The notes beneath the pieces were generated by a model. It did not search any database. It was not told the DNA's origin and saw only the letters and a list, made by a program, of their open reading frames with translations. From the NCBI GenBank assembly GCA_003354225.1, contig PIVH01000748.1:1-5067 (forward strand): 5,067 nt of DNA, given 5' to 3'. Shown here piece by piece: positions 1 through 5,067 of the stretch. Position 1 is the stretch's first letter. The number at the start of each line of letters is the position of its first letter. Both the position numbers and the translations under genes were made by a program. Origin of the DNA: Globobulimina sp. (lineage: Eukaryota > Foraminifera > Rotaliida).

Positions 1-188
1 TCTACCATAAATTTATAAGCAGCATATAATTGAAATTGCTTTTCAGTAAACACAAATGGATCAAATCCATATAAATCGCACCAATTCTTCCATTGTAATT
101 TATGGCCAGTCCATAATGAAACAGTTGTTGATTCTAATCTTTTCTCATTTAATTCAATCGCATAATCCCATAATTCTTGGAGCGAAGG
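1..188 (-). CDS. Tyrosine recombinase, N-terminal fragment (cut by window edge)
   Basis: An open frame of 62 codons runs off the left edge of the window. Its residues (PSLQELWDYAIELNEKRL, then a TTVSLWTGHKLQWKNWC segment and a GFDPF turn) follow the pattern of the alpha-helical core-binding (SAM-like) domain of phage-integrase-type recombinases: a hydrophobic helix, a T-x3-W/Y helix with W-x2-WC, then G-x-DP. The catalytic R-H-R-Y half would lie beyond the window, so the family call rests on this N-terminal pattern and on position downstream of a DIRS-like RT/RNase H. In YR retrotransposons this enzyme integrates circular cDNA. A TGA stop (194-192) lies directly upstream in frame, and the first in-frame ATG is residue 61, so the start must come from an upstream exon. 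The exon boundary is placed after the CAG at 191-189; an alternative acceptor after the AG at 177-176 would start the exon at 175. Confidence 0.68.
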
Positions 189-224
189 CTGTCAAAAAAA
201 AACCAACAAAGGTGGGACTTTTAG
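189..224 (-). promoter_or_regulatory. Probable 3' splice site before the recombinase frame
   Basis: On the minus strand a CTAAA (224-220, candidate branch A at 221) is followed by a pyrimidine-rich run including nine consecutive T and then GACAG ending at 189. The spacing from branch A to the final G is 32 nt, close to the 35 nt in the well-supported gag intron 1. The open recombinase frame starts immediately after the AG, in phase 0. The matching donor is not identified with confidence. Confidence 0.55.
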
Positions 225-316
225 TGAACTACTCAATAAATCAAAGTTTAAAAATTAAAAACTTGTTTAACAAACAACAAAAAAGTCATGGCCTCTCTAG
301 AAAAAAACAGAAAGAG
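189..316 (-). other. T-rich spacer, probably intronic, between RT/RH and recombinase
   Basis: This 128-nt stretch has stops in all three minus-strand frames and is strongly T-rich on that strand, as expected for the 3' part of an intron. It contains a second polypyrimidine-AG (TTTTTTTCTAG, ending at 297), but all frames after that AG reach a stop within a few codons, so it is a weaker acceptor than the one at 189. A near-palindrome TTGTTTAACAA lies at about 263-273. No gene is seen here. Confidence 0.5.
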
Positions 317-519
317 CTAAATTGGAGCAATATAACGCTGATATTTGCAACAATCTTTCCATTCTCGGTCACAAGCAATTTTCTTCTTATGCAATAACAT
401 ATGCATCTTCAACTCCCAACAACGTAATAATTTATCAATAATATCAAAACATATTGATGGAGAATCTGCCAAATCCAAATTAACAGTATTTCGAAATGGT
501 AAACCTCTAGAGAGGCCAT
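288..519. repeat. 14-bp perfect inverted repeat (288-301 and 506-519)
   Basis: The plus strand reads ATGGCCTCTCTAGA at 288-301 and its exact reverse complement at 506-519. The right arm lies in the RT/RH gene, where it encodes the D-G-L-S-R end of the RNase H signature. The left arm lies in the intron-like spacer after the RT stop. DIRS-type elements carry inverted and internal complementary repeats used during replication, but those are usually longer and match the termini. A 14-base match in 5 kb could also be chance. Confidence 0.4.
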
Positions 520-2251
520 CGGCAGTTGGATTTTTAATGCCAGCAACATGTAATGCATAAATTAACATATTAGACTTCAATGCTAAATCACAAAAATGAA
601 CCATCAATTCGGTCAAATCCGGCCTCTTTAAACATGCGCAGCGTTTAATAATGATATGAACTGCTGGCATATTATCACAATAAAATAAAACAATTTTATT
701 TTCAAATTGCGATCTGAATAAAATGGCTGATGCAACAACACCTAATAATTCCATAAAGGTAATATCTGGCTTTATTTCCCATTTATTAAAACGCGGAAAA
801 TCCTTCCAAAAATGAGCAAAAAAATCACCGTTTGCAACATGGATATAACCACCTACACCGGATTTAGTTGCTGCATCAGTATAAATTACAAAATTACATC
901 TCTCCAAAATATTCAAAGGAGATAGTAATAACCAATCAAAAGATATCTTATTATATTTCTTCGTATTTAAAATCTCTCTTATTTTACGCAGATCAGTTAA
1001 ATGGCGCTTATTAGCAAACACCCAATCCCTTAAATATTTAGTTTTGTCATTCTTAACAATGAATGGAACATTAGCGAGCGATTCTAATGACCTTAAATTG
1101 GGGATCATATTTCTGAACACAATCTGAACACTGCGAGATTGTCCAATGGTTGACTGCAGCAGATTTAAAGGAATTGGTTTGTTATCAATAATTAAACCAA
1201 TGAGTACTGCCAAGCGCGCGATATATTTCCTCAATCTCTTATTAGTAACTTGCAATTGATAGTGCAAACAGCAAAAGATGAAACCAATAAAAATTATCGC
1301 TCTGGCGGGTAAAGTGATCTTATTTGGTTGAGCTGGGATACCCAATAAATACCACCACCACTTGGTCTGATCCAATTGACATTGAGCAAGTCTTTTCGAC
1401 GTTGCACCACCAATAAAATCATCCATATAATGTTTTAACAAAATATGTTGCATTTTATTTATCATCATAACAAATAAAGATTCATAATCATTTACAATTA
1501 TCCAATTTACAGCATCAGCAAACTGAGTGTATAGATTGGAGGAGCTTCCCATGCCCATTGCCAAAGAAATATAGAAAAAATAAATGCCACACATTTTAAT
1601 TCCGGATTTCGGAGTGAATTTGGATTGAATTGGCACTGAAAAATAGGCCATAAAAGCATCAATGGCCCAAAGCCATTTTAATTTACACTCAACTATCATT
1701 TGGACAATTTCCTTTATTTTAAGAAAACAAACAAAGACTTCATCTTTGTCAATAAAGTTGTTATACGACGTGCCCATTAATTTATTGAATGATAAATTAA
1801 CGAGCATGCGATATTTCGTTATCTCGTCTTTGTAAAAAATTGGCCAAATGTGCAATTGCACCGAATCTCCGAAGTGTTTTTGGGCAACATTTTTACCAAA
1901 AAATGGACCCATAATTCTGCGATGCCCCAGCAATTTAAGCATCTTTTCTAAACCAGCTTTGATCTCAGGGATTGTTGCTGAATAATTTTCATACGAGCTT
2001 ACGCAATCAATCTCATTTGCCGTGACAGGCCAACCGTTTCTGTTAAATTCCAAAATCCGATTTACATAAACACGATCTGGGTGGTTTCTAAAACCAAATT
2101 CCCAACCTAGTAAATCATTAAACCAATCTGTTTTCTTGTGAATTGGAGTGACTGTCTTAAGTTTCTCAATTAAAGGTTTAATCAACGGATGCTCTAAAAC
2201 AAACGGGTCTTCATCGGAGTATTTTACTAACTTACCGACGGCCTTAGACAT
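317..2251 (-). CDS. Reverse transcriptase / RNase H of a DIRS/Ngaro-type YR retrotransposon
   Basis: This intact 644-residue polyprotein would copy element RNA into DNA and degrade the RNA strand. The RT palm motifs are visible: motif A WAIDAFMAYF (catalytic Asp198), motif B LAMGMGSSSN (about 230-239) and motif C HYMDDFIGG (Asp277, Asp278), with a WFNDLLGWEFGF-type N-terminal region (about 43-54) and RMLVNLSF (148-155) before motif A. The RNase H domain follows with its acidic residues: YTDAA (Asp459), FMELL (Glu501), YCDN (Asp526), then ALHVAG and ADGLSR (Asp578). The H-x2-G-x2-N-x2-AD-x-LSR ending is typical of DIRS-type RNase H, and no aspartic protease or DDE integrase is present. A 62-residue Lys/Cys-rich tail follows ADGLSR. 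I chose the ATG at 2251; the longer open frame to 2269 begins with TTG and has no ATG. The gene has no frameshift or internal stop, so it may be recently active. The TAG stop is at 319-317. Confidence 0.93.
   Translation of the reverse strand: MSKAVGKLVKYSDEDPFVLEHPLIKPLIEKLKTVTPIHKKTDWFNDLLGWEFGFRNHPDRVYVNRILEFNRNGWPVTANEIDCVSSYENYSATIPEIKAGLEKMLKLLGHRRIMGPFFGKNVAQKHFGDSVQLHIWPIFYKDEITKYRMLVNLSFNKLMGTSYNNFIDKDEVFVCFLKIKEIVQMIVECKLKWLWAIDAFMAYFSVPIQSKFTPKSGIKMCGIYFFYISLAMGMGSSSNLYTQFADAVNWIIVNDYESLFVMMINKMQHILLKHYMDDFIGGATSKRLAQCQLDQTKWWWYLLGIPAQPNKITLPARAIIFIGFIFCCLHYQLQVTNKRLRKYIARLAVLIGLIIDNKPIPLNLLQSTIGQSRSVQIVFRNMIPNLRSLESLANVPFIVKNDKTKYLRDWVFANKRHLTDLRKIREILNTKKYNKISFDWLLLSPLNILERCNFVIYTDAATKSGVGGYIHVANGDFFAHFWKDFPRFNKWEIKPDITFMELLGVVASAILFRSQFENKIVLFYCDNMPAVHIIIKRCACLKRPDLTELMVHFCDLALKSNMLIYALHVAGIKNPTADGLSRGLPFRNTVNLDLADSPSICFDIIDKLLRCWELKMHMLLHKKKIACDREWKDCCKYQRYIAPI
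2226..2240 (-). promoter_or_regulatory. Consensus-like 5' splice donor inside the RT start region
   Basis: Sixteen nucleotides into the RT reading frame the minus strand reads G|GTAAGTTAG (GT at 2235-2234), a near-perfect match to the eukaryotic 5' splice-site consensus. If used, it would leave a tiny coding exon (MSKAV plus one base, phase 1) and remove RT from the message. The main recombinase acceptor is phase 0, so this donor would only work in frame with the weaker acceptor ending at 176. Use of this site is unproven. Confidence 0.3.
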
Positions 2252-2429
2252 GAAAAGATGAGAGGGCAAATGGAATAATTAGCGAGAAGTGAAAGGATCA
2301 GAAGTCTGTAAATAGCGCTCAAATTAATTAAAAAAATAAATTAGCGTATAGTTATAACAAAGTATAACACGTGCAAGGATAAGTAAGCAAATGCAAAATA
2401 AATAAAATCGCATAATCATGCAATAAGAT
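2252..2429 (-). other. Spacer between the 174-aa gene and RT/RH
   Basis: This is a 178-nt AT-rich noncoding spacer. It holds TATA-like stretches (TATACTTTG, TATAACTATAC at about 2346-2368) and the splice acceptor described separately. The part next to the RT start is pyrimidine-rich (CTTCT, CCTTTCACTTCTC, CCCTCTCATCTTTTC). A TAA at 2281-2279 is in frame with RT, which rules out a direct coding fusion from the acceptor into RT. A short intron inside the spacer or a separate promoter are both possible. Confidence 0.45.
2306..2344 (-). promoter_or_regulatory. Candidate 3' splice site upstream of RT/RH
   Basis: On the minus strand CTAAT (2344-2340, candidate branch A at 2341) is followed by a T-rich tract and ATTTACAG ending at 2306. 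The distance from branch A to the AG is 35 nt, the same as in gag intron 1. The RT start codon lies 55 nt downstream, so splicing here from an upstream leader would give RT a short 5' UTR without upstream genes. The donor is not known. Confidence 0.42.
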
Positions 2430-2954
2430 TCAATCTGCTTCAAATTTGTCTTCTTTCTTCTCGTCCTCCGACTCATCACTAATATAACGCACTTTTACCT
2501 CTCGAGGAGGAGGCGATGGCGTCAATGGATTAAAAAACCCATTCGGATTGAAATCTGGTACCGCTGCACCCCATACTGGAAAATTTATGTGAAATAAATT
2601 AACCGGGCGCGCACCGAATTGGGTATGTGGATTAAATGAAACGGCGTTCGGCAAATTCTTCAATTTCGTGCGGCTATGCACCAATTTTTGTTTAATCTTG
2701 CCGTCTTGAGCATAAATATACGTAATAATGGGTTTCTCGGCGATGGCGTTCTTTGCTTTATGTTTACTATCATCATCATTGTAATAATACGAAATTGTTC
2801 TGCAACCAATTTCTTCGATGCTCTTATTCATAAATTCGCCCAATGTGGCTTCATCGCCGAGCACAATAATATCAACTTTTGGCTGGTTCTGGCGTCCTTC
2901 GAAATAACCTTTTAATCGCCACGCGGTTTTAACAACATTGTGGCCTAAGGACAT
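2430..2954 (-). CDS. Uncharacterised 174-residue protein encoded between gag and RT
   Basis: I do not recognise this protein. It starts MSLGHNVVK at an ATG with A at -3 and ends in EAD followed by TGA. The N-terminal two thirds look like a compact alpha/beta domain: strands VDIIVLG (27-33), RTISYYYND (52-60) and PIITYIYAQDGKIKQKL (75-91, probably a hairpin), with helix-like segments between. Next comes an aromatic/proline stretch (FHINFPVWGAAVPDFNP, 121-137), a PLTPSPPP linker (143-150) and a strongly acidic tail (SDESEDEKKEDKFEAD, 159-174). No cysteine/histidine cluster, signal peptide or membrane segment is seen in this form. The same frame stays open upstream to an ATG at 3104, adding 50 hydrophobic/aromatic residues, but that extension looks like translated leader. 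Position suggests a particle, chaperone or regulatory role in the element, without direct support. A separate protease or methyltransferase cannot be argued from the residues. Confidence 0.72.
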   Translation of the reverse strand: MSLGHNVVKTAWRLKGYFEGRQNQPKVDIIVLGDEATLGEFMNKSIEEIGCRTISYYYNDDDSKHKAKNAIAEKPIITYIYAQDGKIKQKLVHSRTKLKNLPNAVSFNPHTQFGARPVNLFHINFPVWGAAVPDFNPNGFFNPLTPSPPPREVKVRYISDESEDEKKEDKFEAD

Positions 2955-3142
2955 TGTTGAATAATGAACAAATAAAGAGGGGTTGTAACGAGAGTATGAG
3001 AAGGAGGGAAGAGCAAAGTTTTTCACAGATGTAGAAAGAAAGAAGTTTTTTCTGAAGCTTTTAAATAAATCAAAACTAAATCTAAAACAGCACGCAAACC
3101 ACATTAAATAAGCATGCAAAAAAAACAAGGAATTAAATTAAA
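2955..3142 (-). other. Spacer between gag and the 174-aa gene
   Basis: This 188-nt stretch is T-rich on the minus strand. It contains GTGCTGTTTTAG and AAAGCTTCAG, both possible but weak 3' splice sites, and a pyrimidine-rich leader (CTCTTCCCTCCTTCTC) before the ATG at 2954. One frame is open across most of it, but its residues are an unlikely mix of Phe, Ser and Leu, as expected from T-rich noncoding DNA. No promoter motif can be named with confidence. Confidence 0.4.
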
Positions 3143-4933
3143 TTAACCGGTATCCTCACCGCCCTTGTCTGCTGCTTGTGGCTTCTTTGCATTGTCCCTC
3201 CATTGATGTGAGAATCGGCAAGATTCTTTCGGACAAAATTCATTCTTTCTGTCATAATTACAACGGCCATCATTGGTGTTCTGAGGACGACCTCCACCTC
3301 GACCTCTGCCTCTTCCTCTACCTCTTCCTCGGCCACCACCTCTGCCACGAAAATACGATCCTTCATAACCAGCATTAGGTTTTGGTGGATACTTCTTCTT
3401 CGCATTAAAAGCGGAGTTATCCACTTTCCTTTGAATTATTTCCGGCCTCAATAGGTCCGGCACTTTTGCATTCTGCATATATTCAAAAATGGGCAGCTCA
3501 TATTTATCCTTAAATGCCGCATCGCAGACGGATTGAATACGCCCATTCCAATAATAGGGCCCTGAGAACGTAATCAATTTTACGATCATGCCAATCGTAT
3601 CCATACAATCAATGTGATTTTGGTACCAGAATTGAGTGACTTTTGATAACGAATCACTTAATGAATCCGCCAATCTCTTATTCCAGCCCGCATCCACCAC
3701 CTTTTTGATTGATATTCTGTTGGCTTCTGCTACCATCCTCTTTATCGCCTGACCTCTTCTAAGCAATAAAGCTAACAACATCAATATCATCGACGCAAAC
3801 TCGTCGGGCCTCATTAACCTCTTGGCCAAATCCGAAACGTTTCTGTTCTTTCCCGCCGACGCGTTTAACACCATGATGAGGGCTTTTTGGATGCCATCAT
3901 CCGGATTTGCTTTCAATATTTGATATAAATTAACCCCCGTTTGATCAGCGGGAGCTCCTCTCATCACAGCTTTTTCCGCCATATTATAGCGCTTTTTCTT
4001 CGGAATGCGACATAAATCATCATCGGAGGATGAGGAGTCCGACGAGTCAGAATCTCTCCTTTTCTTCCTCTTTCTTCCCGAAATTCGCTTCAATTCTGCC
4101 TCCAATAGTTTCTCCCTCATTAACTCATTCATATTCTGCTGCTTTCTAATTTGCTCTAACTCAAAACAAACAAAAACACAAATTTATGAAAAGAGACATA
4201 AAAGTCCGAAAGATCCGGAAAATATTGCAGACCTTTCATCAAATCATGAGATTTTGAATGAGCAGCAATCGATTGCTGAGACTGCAAAAACATTTTTAAC
4301 CAATATTTCTGCCCGTCATCGCCAACTAAGGCATCCAATTGGGATTTTGCCTCTTCGGTCTCTTTCTTTTTCCTCGCAATCTCTTCATCGTGCTCCTTCT
4401 GTTTTTTCTTTTTCTGCCTTCTCAAGGCCGATCTAGAGGGCTTATCCCCTTTTTTCTCCGGCACCGTGGCCTTCATTGGAGTCTTCGGATCCTCCTCGTC
4501 GAAGATCGGAGTGGTCAAATCCAGCACCTCCTTCGGATCCGAGTCTTTTGGCTCTTTGGCCAAGCCACCATTCGTTGGCACATCACTTACTAAGGCATCA
4601 ATAACCTCCTGTGAAAGTACCAAAAAAATGACAATGAAAAACGTTAGAAACGCTTTCCAAACACCAGCGAAAAGAGAGGAATGGACAATAACCATCTCAA
4701 TGGAAATTCCTCCCCCTTTCCAAAACGCTAGAACCGTGAGAGAGAATAGAAATGATAAGAAACAAAAACGAACAAACCTTCTTTTTCGATTTCTTACCAC
4801 CATTCCGCTTCTTGTTCTTATTCTTGTCATTCGTGCTGATGTCAGGGAGATCGGATTCCAGGGTTAAATCATCTCCGTATGACACTTTCTTCTTGCATTG
4901 GCGCTGCGGCATAATGCGAGTGTTGGTGGACAT
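3143..4933 (-). CDS. Gag-like nucleic-acid-binding protein, three proposed exons
   Basis: The proposed message joins 4933-4778, 4608-4233 and 4155-3143 and encodes 514 residues ending at TAA. Exon 1 (52 residues) ends in a lysine-rich nuclear-localisation-like tract (KKRNGGKKSKKK). Exon 2 carries an acidic stretch and a highly charged, probably helical or coiled-coil segment (about 118-147). Exon 3 holds a basic block GRKRKKRR (204-211) followed by a Ser/Asp run (phosphorylation-like), a helical body (about 245-410, with LMLLALLLRRGQAIKRM and FWYQNHIDCMDTIG) that may be the capsid-like part, an RGG/RG tract (446-467) and a CCCH zinc finger (Cys476, Cys485, Cys490, His494; spacing 8-4-3). Nucleic-acid-binding C-termini of this kind are usual for Gag of retroelements. 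Being first in the element and upstream of RT supports the role. Exon 3 also has its own ATG at 4132 (329 residues), so an internal start is possible. Gag assignment is by position and composition, not by recognised homology. Confidence 0.75.
3287..3352 (-). repeat. RGG/RG-coding tract
   Basis: About 22 codons encode an almost uninterrupted Gly-Arg series (F-R-G-R-G-G-G, then repeated R-G, then G-G-G-R). RGG/RG tracts bind RNA and are often arginine-methylated in eukaryotes. The codons vary, so it is not a pure DNA microsatellite, but it may be prone to length change. It directly precedes the CCCH finger. Confidence 0.85.
4156..4232 (-). other. Proposed gag intron 2 (77 nt), less certain
   Basis: The exon 2 frame ends at a TAG (4158-4156), while the exon 3 frame is open only from about 4183. 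Removing 4232-4156 joins them in frame (phase 1) using AAAG|GTCTGC as donor and GAGTTAG as acceptor, preceded by a T-rich run (GTGTTTTTGTTTGTTTTG). The donor resembles that of intron 1 (GAAG|GTTTGT), but no CTAAC-like branch site is present; TTCAT about 31 nt upstream is the best candidate. Alternatives are a 38-nt intron from 4197 to 4160, an internal start at 4132, or -1 frameshifting in the overlap. No canonical slippery heptamer is seen in the proper phase. Confidence 0.5.
4609..4777 (-). other. Gag intron 1 (169 nt, GT-AG)
   Basis: The donor reads GAAG|GTTTGT at 4777 and the acceptor TTTCACAG ends at 4609. A perfect yUnAy-type branch site CTAAC lies at 4647-4643 with the branch A 35 nt from the acceptor, followed by a T-rich tract. 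Both flanking exons are phase 0, so splicing joins ...KKSKKK to EVIDALVSDV without a junction codon. Unspliced, exon 1 runs into a stop at 4699-4697 after 78 codons. The intron is rich in T and codes only hydrophobic nonsense in the open frame that crosses it. Confidence 0.82.
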
Positions 4934-5067
4934 AAAGAAGCACGTAAGGTGTTCTATATGGACTTAGACTGAGTGGGTAATCGACGTATTACCTAAACTA
5001 AAAAATGCGAGAAACTTCGAGTTTTATCAGAAAAACCTCTTCGTTTCCGCATTACGTAAATATATTT
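4934..5067 (-). promoter_or_regulatory. Upstream/5' leader region of the element
   Basis: This 134-nt stretch upstream of the gag ATG has no coding potential. It contains TATA-like strings (AAATATATTT at the window edge; CCATATAGAAC at about 4951-4961), the 8-bp palindrome TTACGTAA (5052-5059), and an 18-bp inverted repeat at 4976-4993. It probably includes part of the 5' repeat/promoter of the element, but the element boundary cannot be seen because no second copy is in the window. Confidence 0.4.
4976..4993. repeat. Short inverted repeat GGTAAT-N6-ATTACC
   Basis: Two perfect 6-bp arms flank the 6-bp centre CGACGT. It lies 43 bp upstream of the gag start codon. It could be a dyad binding site or a small hairpin in the leader RNA. 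Function is not known. Confidence 0.5.

Noticed and set aside
56-397. 113-codon open frame on the plus strand
   Set aside because: It lies opposite the recombinase exon, the T-rich spacer and the RT tail. Its Asn/Ile/Lys-rich residues are what an antisense AT-rich frame gives, and no domain is visible.
317-2251. LTR-retrotransposon, LINE or group II intron RT
   Set aside because: The RNase H ending ADGLSR, absence of protease, DDE integrase and endonuclease, and a downstream recombinase-like frame fit the YR class better.
158-2416. 12-bp direct repeat AATCGCATAATC (about 158-169 and 2407-2418)
   Set aside because: A 12-base match is expected by chance in an AT-rich 5-kb window; one copy is in recombinase codons and the flanks do not match.
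2955-3128. N-terminal extension of the 174-aa protein
   Set aside because: The longest version starts with TTG; from the ATG at 3104 the added residues are Phe/Ser-rich and typical of translated T-rich leader. A real signal peptide cannot be fully excluded.
3133-3405. Minus-strand open frame with a Glu/Val-rich run
   Set aside because: It is the shifted-frame reading of the GC-rich RGG tract in gag; the RGG plus CCCH frame is clearly the real one.
4156-4190. Canonical -1 slippery heptamer in the gag frame overlap
   Set aside because: The T-rich codons were checked in phase; none fits X-XXY-YYZ (the nearest is G-TTT-TTG), so splicing is preferred.
4005-4867. Several plus-strand frames rich in Ser, Phe and Leu opposite gag exons
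   Set aside because: They are antisense shadows of lysine- and acid-rich codons, and gag-frame logic with intron 1 explains the region better.
4993-5036. Mini-intron of 39-44 nt in the 5' leader (GAAGAG|GTTTTT to TTTTTTAG or GTTTAG)
   Set aside because: Donor and acceptor are plausible and a CTGAT is present, but there is no reading frame to test it and T-rich leaders often give such matches.
1-5067. CRISPR array, tRNA or rRNA genes, bacterial operon
   Set aside because: No spaced repeats, no cloverleaf or rRNA-like segments, and no Shine-Dalgarno sites; intron and protein features are eukaryotic.

Overview
The window looks like most of one tyrosine-recombinase (YR) retrotransposon of the DIRS/Ngaro/PAT kind, lying on the minus strand of a eukaryotic genome. 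The host is eukaryotic because the first gene has a well-formed GT-AG intron with a CTAAC branch site, the gag-like protein carries a CCCH zinc finger and an RGG tract, and the three complete genes are separated by AT-rich spacers with no bacterial ribosome binding sites. The complete genes end in TAA, TGA and TAG respectively and are otherwise open, so the standard genetic code applies. The species cannot be named from this sequence. AT-richness and short introns would fit many protists, early-diverging fungi or some animals.

Layout, read 5' to 3' on the minus strand (descending coordinates). 5067-4934: upstream/5' leader with small palindromes. 4933-3143: gag-like gene in three proposed exons (4933-4778, 4608-4233, 4155-3143), giving about 514 residues with basic and acidic tracts, an RGG tract and a CCCH finger. 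3142-2955: T-rich spacer. 2954-2430: a 174-residue protein I do not recognise. 2429-2252: spacer containing a strong 3' splice-site candidate. 2251-317: intact 644-residue reverse transcriptase/RNase H with YMDD and the ADGLSR signature of DIRS-type RNase H. 316-189: intron-like T-rich stretch ending in a polypyrimidine tract and CAG. 188-1: start of an open frame resembling the N-terminal core-binding domain of a tyrosine recombinase, cut by the window edge.

The order gag, unknown protein, RT/RH, YR on one strand is closest to the Ngaro-type arrangement. No methyltransferase domain of the DIRS1 kind is seen within the window. Gag would package the RNA, RT/RH would copy it, and the recombinase would insert a circular DNA. 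The most unusual point is how the genes seem to be expressed. Gag needs at least one intron removed. The recombinase frame has no in-frame start codon of its own, but begins at a splice acceptor in the same phase as the gag exon 1 donor. A similar acceptor (CTAA, about 32-35 nt, then CAG) sits just upstream of the RT gene. This suggests alternative splicing from a shared 5' exon, which is an inference needing RNA evidence. No long terminal or split direct repeats can be identified because both element ends lie outside or at the edge of the window.
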